Below are positions 51,019 to 59,999 of a stretch of 64,000 nt of DNA, piece after piece. The stretch covers positions 2,232,001-2,296,000 of the forward strand of contig NZ_JNIM01000001.1 of assembly GCF_000702505.1 (NCBI RefSeq). The letters are read 5' to 3'. Made by a program: the position numbers and the translations under genes. The notes under the pieces were generated by a model, which ran no database searches, was not told where the DNA came from, and saw only the letters and a program-made list of their open reading frames with translations. The stretch is from Thermogemmatispora carboxidivorans. GTDB lineage: Bacteria; Chloroflexota; Ktedonobacteria; Ktedonobacterales; Ktedonobacteraceae. Each line of letters starts with the position of its first letter. The stretch's first letter is position 1.

Positions 51019-52614
51019 ATGATTCAATGGGGAATGCTAGCGGCCTTCGTAGGCGTTTTCATGGTAATGACTATCATGGGCCTATTGGCCGCGCGCTGGC
51101 GGCCTGGCGATCTGAACAGGCTTCAGGAGTGGGCTCTGGCGGGAAGGCGCTTTGGACCAGTGGTGTCCTGGTTCCTCATTGGCGGTGATCTCTACACTGC
51201 CTACACGTTCATGGCGGTGCCAGCTCTGGTCTATGCCCAGGGGGCACAAGGCTTTTTTGCCTCACCCTATCTGACCCTGGCCTTTGTCTTTGCTCTGATC
51301 ATGATGCCTCGCTTTTGGGTCATTGCGCGCCATCGCGGCTATGTTACTCAGGCCGATTTTGTGCGTGAGCGTTTTGGTAGCAGTACCCTGGCCCTGATCG
51401 TGGCGGTCACCGGCATCATGGCCACCATGCCCTATATCGCCATCCAGATCTACGGTATCCAGGTCTGTATTGCCCAGATGGGGATCAATGTCGAGCTGGC
51501 TCTCTTCATCGCTTTCCTGATCCTGGCTCTCTACACCTATGTTAGCGGCTTGCGGGGACCGGCCCTCATCGCTATCTTTAAGGACCTCTCTATCTGGCTG
51601 GTAGCCATTGCAAGCTTCGTCATCATCTCTCTCCGCCTGGGAGGCTTGCCACGTATTTTCGCCGCTGTCCCCGCTGACAAGCTAACACTCTCTCCTACAC
51701 AGTATAGCACCTTTTCAACGCTCATTCTTGGCTCTGCAATGGCTCTCTTTCTTTATCCACACGCCTTTACCGCGATGTTGAGCGCGAATAGTCGCCGTAC
51801 GTTGAAGCGGACCCTGCCGTTTCTGCTGGCCTACACCTTTCTGCAGTCGCTCATCGGCTTATTTGGCTTTATGGCTATTGCTGCTGGTATCAAGCCCTCA
51901 CCTCTCTACAAGACCAATAGTGCTCTGCCAGCGCTTTTCGCCAGCATGCTGCCGCCGTGGCTGGCCGGTTTCGCCTTTGCGGCCATCTCCATTGGCGCCC
52001 TGGTTCCTGCTGGTGTCATGTCGATTGCGGCGGCCAACCTCTTTACTCGCAACATTTATCGTGAATATTTCCATCCTAACTGTACAGAGCGTGAGGAATC
52101 GGCGGTAGCCAAGACGGCCTCTCTCGTCATTAAGTTTGGGGCTTTGCTCTTTATCCTCTTCTTCCCAACGGATTTCGCCATTAATCTGCAGCTGTTTGCC
52201 AACGTCTGGATCATTCAAATCCTGCCTGCGGTGCTTCTGGGCCTCTATACGCGCTGGTTCCACCACTTAGCCCTGATCTGTGGCTGGGCTGGGGGTATGG
52301 TCCTTGGCACCTGGATGGTCCTTACCCAGAACTTTGGGACGGTCTACTCCCTGGCCCTGGGAGGCCTCTCGTTCCATGTCTACGCTGCCTTCGCCGGGCT
52401 AGTGCTCAATCTGGTCCTGTGTTGTGCTCTGACGCCCCTCTTTGACCTGCTCGGTCTGCCACGTGGGCAGGATAACACCAGTCCGACTGACTACGCAATC
52501 CGCCCAGTAACCGGTTTCTCAGAGGAGCGACTCCTGCAGCAAGCGAGCCAGCTCCGTCAAACCTCTCCTGCCGGAGCGTTTCCTTTACAGGACGAGCGGG
52601 TGGCCAATCGCTAG
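51019..52614 (+). CDS. Sodium:solute symporter family protein (MctP-like)
   Basis: A 531-residue SSS-type transporter with about thirteen membrane helices. Typical elements are the substrate-binding LAGRRFGPVVSWFLIGGDLYTAYTFMAVPALVYAQGAQGFFA, GYVTQADFVRERFGSS, IAAGIKPSPLYKTNSALPALFASMLPPWLAGFAFAAISIGALVPAGVMSIAAANLFTRNIYREYF (the conserved sodium-site region), and C-terminal cytoplasmic residues. This arrangement suits the pyruvate/monocarboxylate transporter MctP subgroup, supported by the nearby DUF3311 gene. AGGAGAAGAG lies about six bases before the ATG. The substrate, perhaps pyruvate, acetate or lactate, is inference. Confidence 0.85.
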   Translation: MIQWGMLAAFVGVFMVMTIMGLLAARWRPGDLNRLQEWALAGRRFGPVVSWFLIGGDLYTAYTFMAVPALVYAQGAQGFFASPYLTLAFVFALIMMPRFWVIARHRGYVTQADFVRERFGSSTLALIVAVTGIMATMPYIAIQIYGIQVCIAQMGINVELALFIAFLILALYTYVSGLRGPALIAIFKDLSIWLVAIASFVIISLRLGGLPRIFAAVPADKLTLSPTQYSTFSTLILGSAMALFLYPHAFTAMLSANSRRTLKRTLPFLLAYTFLQSLIGLFGFMAIAAGIKPSPLYKTNSALPALFASMLPPWLAGFAFAAISIGALVPAGVMSIAAANLFTRNIYREYFHPNCTEREESAVAKTASLVIKFGALLFILFFPTDFAINLQLFANVWIIQILPAVLLGLYTRWFHHLALICGWAGGMVLGTWMVLTQNFGTVYSLALGGLSFHVYAAFAGLVLNLVLCCALTPLFDLLGLPRGQDNTSPTDYAIRPVTGFSEERLLQQASQLRQTSPAGAFPLQDERVANR

Positions 52615-52873
52615 AACCCCTTGTGATTGGCTGGCTAGCGCAAGGGCTAGCGAAGGAGCGACGCAGAGAAAGCAGGCTCCAGGTCAGAAAGGAGCATGTT
52701 GCGTCGGCAGAATGGAGTTGCTTGAGCAAAGGCATCGCTTTCCCTTTCTTCTCGATTCTTCTGGATGGTCTGGTTGTGCTACGAGGGTGCTATCCAGGCT
52801 CGTACGTCCTTTGGCAAGGATGTCTTGAGCTGGGGTGTGACGGTTATGGCTGGTTTCTCTGGGGAGCAGGCTT

Positions 52874-53509
52874 ATGTCAGAGCAGGAAGGCGTGACGGAT
52901 CACCTGGTCACCATTATTCAGCTGATCCAGCTCGCGCGTGGCAGCGGCACGCTTACGACCTGGCGGGGGACTGGCGACCTCTTTGAGGAAGGGGTGATCA
53001 CCTTTGTGAAAGGTCAGGTCACCCAGGCCAGTGCTGGTCGCCGCAAGGATCATGCCGCGCTCAATTGGCTGAGTACCTGGGGGAGGTGTCGCTATAGTTT
53101 TACTCCCGCGATGCTTGATGAGGCAACAAAGCAGTTACTGGCCTGGCTGGCTGCTGGCATTACACAGCCGCCGCGCCCAGCGACGCCAGCGCCCTCGTCA
53201 GGGCCGCCTTCTGTCGCGGCTCGTGGCTCCCAGTCGGGGGCGGGTGTGGTTGGGCAAGGGCAGCAGGGCGCTCGTTCCTCGGATGCTTCCTACTACGCGG
53301 TGCCTTATCCCGTGCTGCCCTTCCAGCAAGCCCTGCTTCTGATCGAGCAGTATCATCTCTCACGCGCCCATCGTCAGCTCTTTTTGCTGATTGATGGCCG
53401 ACGCCGGCTGCTCGATCTGGCTCAGCTGATGGGCAAGGAGCCGCAGGTGGTGGGCCAGCTACTGAGTGATCTGGAGCAACGTGGCATCATTCAGAGGAAA
53501 GGATTGTAG
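52874..53509 (+). CDS. DUF4388 (PatA N-terminal) protein with C-terminal winged-helix-like domain
   Basis: A 211-residue protein. Residues 8-85 match a DUF4388 domain: VTIIQLIQLARGSGTLTTWRGTGDLFEEGVITFVKGQVTQASAGRRKDHAALNWL, ending in WGRCRYSFTP. A Pro/Ala/Ser/Gly linker (about 97-135) connects to a C-terminal region (LRRAHRQLFLLIDGRRRLLDLAQLMGKEPQVVGQLLSDLEQRGII) that looks like a winged-helix module. DUF4388 is found in bacterial signalling proteins with gliding or response-regulator links. GGGGAG lies about eight bases before the ATG. It is followed within five bases by the pentapeptide gene, so translation is likely coupled. Confidence 0.75.
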   Translation: MSEQEGVTDHLVTIIQLIQLARGSGTLTTWRGTGDLFEEGVITFVKGQVTQASAGRRKDHAALNWLSTWGRCRYSFTPAMLDEATKQLLAWLAAGITQPPRPATPAPSSGPPSVAARGSQSGAGVVGQGQQGARSSDASYYAVPYPVLPFQQALLLIEQYHLSRAHRQLFLLIDGRRRLLDLAQLMGKEPQVVGQLLSDLEQRGIIQRKGL

Positions 53510-53514
53510 GTTGT

Positions 53515-54654
53515 ATGCTTGAGGTTGAGCCGCAGTTAGGGGGACTCGGACGAGAAGAGGCCCTGGTGGAGATCGTCCAGGCCTACCGGCAGGAGCGTGT
53601 TCCTATGCTTGATGGTGCCGATCTGAGTCGGCTTGATTTGCAGAAAGTAGATCTCAGTGGCGGCAATCTGCGCGGGGCCAATCTCTCGGAGGCCAATTTA
53701 AGTGGGGCCTATCTCTGTGGGGCCTATCTACGTAAAGCTGATCTCAGTCATGCTAATCTCAGTCGGGCCAACCTGAGTAAGGCCTTTCTGATCGGGGTCA
53801 ATCTGATTGGGGCGAATCTCCTGGGGGCCTCGCTGCGTGAGGCTGACCTGCGCTCGACGGATCTGGGAGGAGTGGATCTACGGGGGGCCGATCTTCATGG
53901 GGCGATGTTGGTTGAGGCTGGCCTCATTGGGGTCGATCTGCGGCGCTGTGATTTAAGCCAGGCTCGCCTGAGTCTGGCCAATCTGAGTCGTGCCAATCTC
54001 TCTGGAGCCGATCTGAGTGGGGCCGATCTGAGTGGCGCAATTCTGGATGAGGCCGATCTGAGTCGAGCTGATCTGAGTGGGGCCAATCTGGTCGGTGCTC
54101 ATCTGCGCGAGGCTAACCTGAGTGGGGCTAATCTCAGCGGGGCGCGTCTCAATCTGGCTGTCCTGAGCAAGGCGAACTTGAACGGGGTCTATGCTTGTGG
54201 TGCCTCGCTCTATGGCGCCAATCTGGTTGATGCGGCCCTGCATGAGGCCAATCTCCGAGGGGCGAGCCTGAATCGCGCCTATCTGTTCCAGGCGGTGCTC
54301 AGAAGGGCCGATCTGAGCAAGGTCGACTGCGCCAGGGCCAATCTCTCGCGTGCTGATCTGGGTGGCTGTGATCTCAGCCGGGCCTCATTGGTAGAGGCAC
54401 TGCTCAAAGGCGCCGACCTCTCCGAGGCCTATCTGTACGCTACCGATTGTCGCGGCGCCAATTTGCAGCAGGCGCGTCTGACCGGGGCAGTGCTGACCAA
54501 TAGTCTCTTTGTGCGTGCTGATTTACAGCAGATCCAGGCGGAACCTGAGCAGTTCAACGGCCTTGATCGCAGCGCGCTGGAGGAGATTGTGATCGATCCC
54601 TATACCGGCTGGCGTCTGGGGATCGGCTCCAACGTGGTGCGTCGGCCTCTGTGA
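53515..54654 (+). CDS. Pentapeptide-repeat protein
   Basis: A 379-residue protein made almost wholly of tandem A(D/N)LxxA/G repeats from about residue 33 to 345 (for example LSGADLSGADLSGAILDEAD). It should fold into a right-handed quadrilateral beta helix of about 60 coils. The N-terminal 30 residues (EALVEIVQAYRQERVPMLDG) are helical and the C-terminal 35 form a cap ending WRLGIGSNVVRRPL. No catalytic residues or signal peptide. Such proteins act as structural mimics, scaffolds or topoisomerase-interacting proteins. The gene is only five bases after DUF4388, and together they form a small operon ending at a strong terminator. Confidence 0.92.
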   Translation: MLEVEPQLGGLGREEALVEIVQAYRQERVPMLDGADLSRLDLQKVDLSGGNLRGANLSEANLSGAYLCGAYLRKADLSHANLSRANLSKAFLIGVNLIGANLLGASLREADLRSTDLGGVDLRGADLHGAMLVEAGLIGVDLRRCDLSQARLSLANLSRANLSGADLSGADLSGAILDEADLSRADLSGANLVGAHLREANLSGANLSGARLNLAVLSKANLNGVYACGASLYGANLVDAALHEANLRGASLNRAYLFQAVLRRADLSKVDCARANLSRADLGGCDLSRASLVEALLKGADLSEAYLYATDCRGANLQQARLTGAVLTNSLFVRADLQQIQAEPEQFNGLDRSALEEIVIDPYTGWRLGIGSNVVRRPL

Positions 54655-54787
54655 ACGGAGACCTTGACGGATATGCTCCACGGCTGCTGGGGAGGGAGCA
54701 GGCAGCAGGCGGACCCTGCTGGTAGCTGGTGAGCAGCTCTTGTACGACTACTTTTCTGCTGCTACAGGGCCCGCCTGTCCGTTGTTC

Positions 54788-54819
54788 CTCCCGCGCTTGA
54801 TGCGGGAGCTTCTTTGTCA
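54788..54819 (+). terminator. Terminator after the pentapeptide gene
   Basis: CTCCCGC (54788-54794), a seven-base loop, GCGGGAG (54802-54808), followed by CTTCTTTGTC. It lies between the converging pentapeptide gene and the HerA-type gene and overlaps the last codon of the latter. Confidence 0.65.
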
Positions 54820-57800
54820 GGAGCCAGCTCCCATGCGCACAATCAGGGCCTGCCGCATTTCGGGTGTCTGAACGTAGGCAGTGCCGATGCTCAGTTGCTC
54901 AATCTGTTCTGCGACCTGGTTGACCTGGCCAGCGCGGATAAAGCCCGCGGCTTTCCGCGCTTCGGGATGGTTCAGGCGAAAGATGATGCGTGTGCCGGCG
55001 TTGTTGAGAATCTCGGGGTGAAAATCGCCCAGGCCCTGGCTGGCGACGATCACTGAGATGCCGAACTTGCGTCCCTCTTTCATGAGCTTGGGCAGGGTCT
55101 TGTCCTTGGCCAGGCGATGGGCCTCGTCCAGGACGATGGCCAGGCGCAGCCGCTCGGCAGGACCCCAGTGGAACATGTCTTTATAGATCTTGTGCAGGAG
55201 GAAGGCGCCGGCGCTGAGCTGCAGCAGCTCCGCGTAGAGCTGATGCAGGTCGATGACCAGCCCATGCCCGATCAGCGAGGAGAGATTGACGGGGGACTCT
55301 GCGGGTTGGAAGAGGTCCATTTCCAGTAATGGCCGGCAGCGTGCGGTCACGTGGCCCACCCGGCGCCGCTGCTCCAGTCGCCCAATACGATGGAAGACCT
55401 CGTGAAGCGATGGATAAGTCAACGCACTGCGCTCTTCTGCACTCAGTTCGTCCTCAAAGCCGTGGAGCCGGTAGGCGTCACGGATAGCTGTGTAGACGAC
55501 ATCACGTTGCATCTCTCCAAGCCCGGCGACCTGAGCGAAGATCTCAGAAATTGCCAGGGCGTTGTATCGCCAGGCTGGCCCGGAGACGCTGCATTCAAAG
55601 GGGCTGAAGGGCAGGCCCTTCGCCGCGTCGAGGACCTGCGGCTGAACGCTTTGGAAGTAGCGCCCCTGGGGATCGGCAAACTGGCCGTGGAAGTCCAGCA
55701 CCAGGGCCGGGACGCCTTGCTGACTGAGTGCACTCAGTAGGTGCTCAATTGTCCATGATTTCCCCTGTCCGGGAATACCCAGGATGAAGAGGTGCGGGCT
55801 ACCCTGAATGCCCGGCTTCCAGTAAACCGGGCCACTGGTGGCCTGCCCCAGCTGAATGCGTGCGGACATAGAGACAGGCCCGGTTGGCATCTGGCCCTCT
55901 TCCTGGCCGGTGCGAATGAGCAGCGTGCGCTCTGCTTCTGCCCGCCCGATTTTCTCTAATTGCCGCTCAAGCCTGGGTGGAAGAGCAGGCTCAGCGGCTG
56001 GCCGGCCCGCTGGTTCTGCGGTGAATGCCTCTCCTTCTCCTAAAGGTGTGGCCGCTGACAGCTGCTCTTCAGATTCGGCGAAAGGCGTCTGTTGCCCCCG
56101 TTCTGCCTGCTCCTCGGAGACCAGGGCCTCTTCCTGGAGATTGAGGGCTGGCTCCTGTAGAAGTTCGGGCAGGTTCTGGAAGTCGCTGGCAGTCAGCAGG
56201 CGGATGCGCGCGCCTTCGACGATCAGTGGTTTACGTGGCTCACTCTCAAGGCTGACGATATAGCCCTCATAGCTGGGACGGAAGTCCAGCTCTTCTTTTT
56301 CAAAGCGGGCCAGGTTTTCCAGGAAAGTGCCTTCGGCCTCGGGATTGAAAAGCTGGTAGCGACGGGCGCGCTCGAAGTAGAAGCGCAGGACATTGGCCAG
56401 ATAGGCGCGTTGCAGAGCGCCATCGAGCTGCCGACGATCGAAGAAGCGCTGGCGCATCGTCTCGGCGGTCGTTTGCATCTGCAGGGCCATATCGGCAGCC
56501 AGGCGCTCAAGGGGTGCGGTGCCGCGGCGCCACTTGACCTCGATAAAGGTCGTCTCGACGATGTTCCGCTTCAGGGTGATGAGGGCCAGATCGCAGCGGC
56601 GCTCGCTCTGGACGGGCTGCTCTGTACTGTTCGGGTAGAAGATGCGCGGGTAGAGGTCGACGGGTAGCAGGACAGCCTGCTTGAGGCGGCCCTGACGTTG
56701 GAGCCAGGCTGTGACCACGCCGAGGCCCACGGCGGCGGCGGTGCTGGTTGGGGACTCCAGCGCTTCCAATGCCAGGCGTCCCGAGATGATTTTCAAGTAG
56801 TGCAGCAGATGGCTGACACTCTCCTCGATCTGCGAGAAACCCAACTCGTCCATAGCTCGGGCAAGCATCGAGCTGATTTCCTGATGCCAGGAGGTGGTCA
56901 CCATCATACGGTGGCCCAGCCCTTCGGTGAACTCAGGCGAATAGTCCAGCACATACTTACGGGCTATGTCCTCCAGTCCGGGCAAGTGGGGCGAGTCGTA
57001 GTAGTCCAGCGTAAAGAAGCGGTCCAAAGTAATAACCCAGTTCGTTCTTTGATGCAGCTTCTCCAGCAGGGCGCGGCGCTCGTCTGTGAGCGCGACCTCC
57101 AGAGTGGGCTGAGTTTCCGCCCTACCGCTAAGTAAGTAGCCACCGGCTTTCAGAAGCGCTGTGTGCAGATTGACCAGTGTCTCGCTATAGCGTGGTCCCT
57201 CGGGATGCGGAAGGGGCCTGCCGCCGAAGGTGTTGACCTGGTAGTGCCAGAGCAAGGTACCGTTCTCCTGGCTGAACTGGGAGATAAAGCGCGCGAGCAG
57301 ACCATAGAGGGAGAAGCTGCTAACTGTGCTGCTCGGCGAGGACGCGCCCGGCGTCGATGTTGCAACGACGCGCGGACGCATCAGGTCGCTGACGATGGCC
57401 AGGTGAGCCTCGGGTGGCTCTTGCTTTCCTTCCTGCAACAGGCGCAGCGGGCGGGCGGTGGTTGAGATGGCCGGCAGGAAATGGTCCGTCTGGTAGCCTG
57501 CGTTTCGGAAGAGCCAGTTGCCATGCTGTTGCAGCGTTTGGGTCAGAGTCTGCAAGGTGCCACTCTGCCAGCTTTCGCTGTATGAAGTGATCTGGAGCAG
57601 GGGCAGGGTGCCGACTGGTAGCTCTGTCTCCTCCGCTTCATTTTGCGAGGGGGCCAGACCCTTCAGGGCCTCGCCCAGCAGGGCGCCGCGGTCCGGGTTC
57701 ACCAGCGTTAAGACCAGCGGATTGGCATAGGGATGGAGGGTCTGAAAGAGCTTGAGATGCTCGCCAAGCCGCTCAGGGCGAATATCGCCCGGGACGGCCT

Positions 57801-59967
57801 GATCCGGGCTGGCCTTGAGCACGGTGGCGACGTCGGTGTAGCGCCGATGCGGATCAGGGGCATCGGCGGGAAGTGCCACTCCGTGGAAGAAGAGCAGATT
57901 CTGGAAGAAAATGAAGACCGTCGATGTGGCAGCGTGGTAGGCAAAGGGAGGAACGTTGGCCGGGACGAGCAGGCGCAGTGCTTCCAGATCGACTTTCTGT
58001 TTACGCTGACTCTCCTGTTGTTCCAGCAGCTCCTCCTCCCAGGAGGAAAGCAGCCGGGTATAGCCGGCGAACCAGGCGGCGCGCAGCGGGTGGGTTGGCA
58101 GGATGACCAGGGCCTCTTCGGCCTGCCGCTGATGCAGAAAGCGGATGAGCAGGCTGTCAATCGAAAGAGCCTGTTTGATTTCGCTCTCATCAGCCGCGCG
58201 TGCTCGCAGGTCCTGGAGCAAGTCGTGGTAAGCCTGAGCATAGCGGACAGCGGCATCGGCCAGCTCAGGGCTGCTGCTCCAATCGGCCACCTCGATGAGG
58301 TCGCGTCCCTCAGACTGGCGCAGGCGTCGGAAGAACAGCTCGCGCTGGCGCCAGAAATGTTGCCAGCTCTCGCTTTCGCCTGGGGCGAGCTGAAACGTTT
58401 GAATAGCTTCCCCATCGACGGGCTGCAGATCATCAACTTCCAGAAGGAAACAGCCACCCTGAGCCGGCTCCTTCAGAACGCGCTGCTCCAGCTGCTGCAG
58501 CGTCTCGCTCAACGTCAGCGTCAGTCGGTGCTTGCCATTGAGCAGCAGGCTGAAATAGGCGCGCTCCTTCTGCCATTGGGGCAGGCTTTCCTCCAGGATT
58601 GTCTCGCGGACCTTGCTACCGACTTTGAGCCGTCCGAAGGCCAGGGTCGGAACTATTTGGCGCTTTTCGCGGGGAGTCTGCTCAGGAGGCAGGTGGGCTG
58701 GATCGAGGGTCAGGTAGAACGCCAGGCTATCTTCGTAATAGAGCTGCTTCTCTCCATCGTTGTCCTTCACCATCTCATTGCCATCAGGCCCCAGGGGGGC
58801 GATGCGCACGCAGAGCAGGTAATCGGGCAGCTCCTCACTATCGAGTCCCAGCTTCTCTAGCTTGATCGTGACCTTGCGTCGCCCAGGGGTGAAGTCCTGC
58901 TCCCACAGGCTTTCGCGGAAACCTGGCTCGCTGCCATCGGGCACGATGGCCACGCGCCAGCCGCCGAGGTTGCGCGGCTTATCGGGTTTGCATTTCCAGC
59001 GTACCACCACATCGCCGTTGCTCCCGTAGTAAGCGTAGAGGGCGCCACCGATGCCGTCTGGCTGAGCCAGGTGGCAGAAGTGTTCAACTGCTCCTTTGGC
59101 ATTGACGAAAGATTCGATCTCAAATTTATGCAGGTCGCTCTTTTCATGCTGGATGAATTCCCAACGATCAAGCGTCAGCTCTTTCTCTACCAGAGCGCAT
59201 GACCAGTTATGCACATCGCTGAGGGCTTTGCCCTGGAGGAAGCGCAGCAGCTCTGTGGCGGTTGTGCTCTCAACCTTCAGCTCTTGCACGCGCTCGACCA
59301 AGGTGGCATCGAACTTCTTGGGACGGGCTAACAACGTTGTCAGGCGCCGATTGGCTTCCAGAAAATTGACGAAATCGGGGCGTGCATCGCTGATGAGGCC
59401 GACGCGCCAGAGTTCCAGACCAATCGTCTCCGCTGTGCCATCCTGTACATGGGCATAGACGGCGGTAACGAAGTCCAGACGTCGCTCGTAGCTTAAGCCA
59501 GGCCAGCGGCGCAGGTGGCTAAAAACTGCCTGCACCTGGGCGGCGGCCTCGGGAGAGCGCTCCTGGAGTCGGCGCCGTAGCTGCTGGAGGGCAGCCTCAT
59601 AGAGCGCCCGTCCATCGATGGGAGCGAAGGCATTGGCCAGCGAGCTGGCGGTGGCGTCTACACTGCCAGCAGGAATGAAGAGGCAGAAGCGTCCAATTTT
59701 GCGGTTGCGTAGCTCAATCGCGCGGTCAGGCGTGATAAAGAGCGAGTCGTCGGCGCCAGGCTGGTGCTCAGTAGCCAGGATATGGAACATGGTTCCCTGC
59801 TTTGCCTGCTCGCTTGTGCGTAGCCGTTGGCAAAGGGGCAGCGCATCGTCCAGTTCCAGAAAATCAATACGAGCACAATGGCCGGCGCCTGTCCCCCTGA
59901 TTTCTTTTAACAGCGCCTCGGCCAGTAGCTCGATCTTCAGCTCACTCTGTGGAGAAGAGATGACCAT
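54817..59967 (-). CDS. HerA/FtsK-type ATPase with apparent PD-(D/E)XK nuclease domain (DptH/MAD8-like)
   Basis: A 1716-residue protein. The last third (about residues 1370-1716) is a HerA-FtsK P-loop ATPase: Walker A FILGIPGQGKSWTIEHLL (near residue 1400), Walker B LAIVLDEAHRLAKDK (near 1610) and SVIVASQGLGDFHPEILNNAGTRIIFRL. A preceding Ala/Glu/Pro-rich linker (about 1260-1330) separates it from a segment with the nuclease-like arrangement Asp in RRCDLALI and Glu-x-Lys in FIEVKW (about 1125-1142). The first 1100 residues are helical with no recognised motif. The size and architecture match DptH of phosphorothioation-dependent restriction and MAD8-type proteins. GGAAAGGG lies eight bases before the ATG. 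It follows the 570-residue gene by 32 bases. Confidence 0.8.
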   Translation of the reverse strand: MVISSPQSELKIELLAEALLKEIRGTGAGHCARIDFLELDDALPLCQRLRTSEQAKQGTMFHILATEHQPGADDSLFITPDRAIELRNRKIGRFCLFIPAGSVDATASSLANAFAPIDGRALYEAALQQLRRRLQERSPEAAAQVQAVFSHLRRWPGLSYERRLDFVTAVYAHVQDGTAETIGLELWRVGLISDARPDFVNFLEANRRLTTLLARPKKFDATLVERVQELKVESTTATELLRFLQGKALSDVHNWSCALVEKELTLDRWEFIQHEKSDLHKFEIESFVNAKGAVEHFCHLAQPDGIGGALYAYYGSNGDVVVRWKCKPDKPRNLGGWRVAIVPDGSEPGFRESLWEQDFTPGRRKVTIKLEKLGLDSEELPDYLLCVRIAPLGPDGNEMVKDNDGEKQLYYEDSLAFYLTLDPAHLPPEQTPREKRQIVPTLAFGRLKVGSKVRETILEESLPQWQKERAYFSLLLNGKHRLTLTLSETLQQLEQRVLKEPAQGGCFLLEVDDLQPVDGEAIQTFQLAPGESESWQHFWRQRELFFRRLRQSEGRDLIEVADWSSSPELADAAVRYAQAYHDLLQDLRARAADESEIKQALSIDSLLIRFLHQRQAEEALVILPTHPLRAAWFAGYTRLLSSWEEELLEQQESQRKQKVDLEALRLLVPANVPPFAYHAATSTVFIFFQNLLFFHGVALPADAPDPHRRYTDVATVLKASPDQAVPGDIRPERLGEHLKLFQTLHPYANPLVLTLVNPDRGALLGEALKGLAPSQNEAEETELPVGTLPLLQITSYSESWQSGTLQTLTQTLQQHGNWLFRNAGYQTDHFLPAISTTARPLRLLQEGKQEPPEAHLAIVSDLMRPRVVATSTPGASSPSSTVSSFSLYGLLARFISQFSQENGTLLWHYQVNTFGGRPLPHPEGPRYSETLVNLHTALLKAGGYLLSGRAETQPTLEVALTDERRALLEKLHQRTNWVITLDRFFTLDYYDSPHLPGLEDIARKYVLDYSPEFTEGLGHRMMVTTSWHQEISSMLARAMDELGFSQIEESVSHLLHYLKIISGRLALEALESPTSTAAAVGLGVVTAWLQRQGRLKQAVLLPVDLYPRIFYPNSTEQPVQSERRCDLALITLKRNIVETTFIEVKWRRGTAPLERLAADMALQMQTTAETMRQRFFDRRQLDGALQRAYLANVLRFYFERARRYQLFNPEAEGTFLENLARFEKEELDFRPSYEGYIVSLESEPRKPLIVEGARIRLLTASDFQNLPELLQEPALNLQEEALVSEEQAERGQQTPFAESEEQLSAATPLGEGEAFTAEPAGRPAAEPALPPRLERQLEKIGRAEAERTLLIRTGQEEGQMPTGPVSMSARIQLGQATSGPVYWKPGIQGSPHLFILGIPGQGKSWTIEHLLSALSQQGVPALVLDFHGQFADPQGRYFQSVQPQVLDAAKGLPFSPFECSVSGPAWRYNALAISEIFAQVAGLGEMQRDVVYTAIRDAYRLHGFEDELSAEERSALTYPSLHEVFHRIGRLEQRRRVGHVTARCRPLLEMDLFQPAESPVNLSSLIGHGLVIDLHQLYAELLQLSAGAFLLHKIYKDMFHWGPAERLRLAIVLDEAHRLAKDKTLPKLMKEGRKFGISVIVASQGLGDFHPEILNNAGTRIIFRLNHPEARKAAGFIRAGQVNQVAEQIEQLSIGTAYVQTPEMRQALIVRMGAGS

Positions 59968-59999
59968 AGCTAGACCCTTTCCAGGCTCAATGCTTCTTC

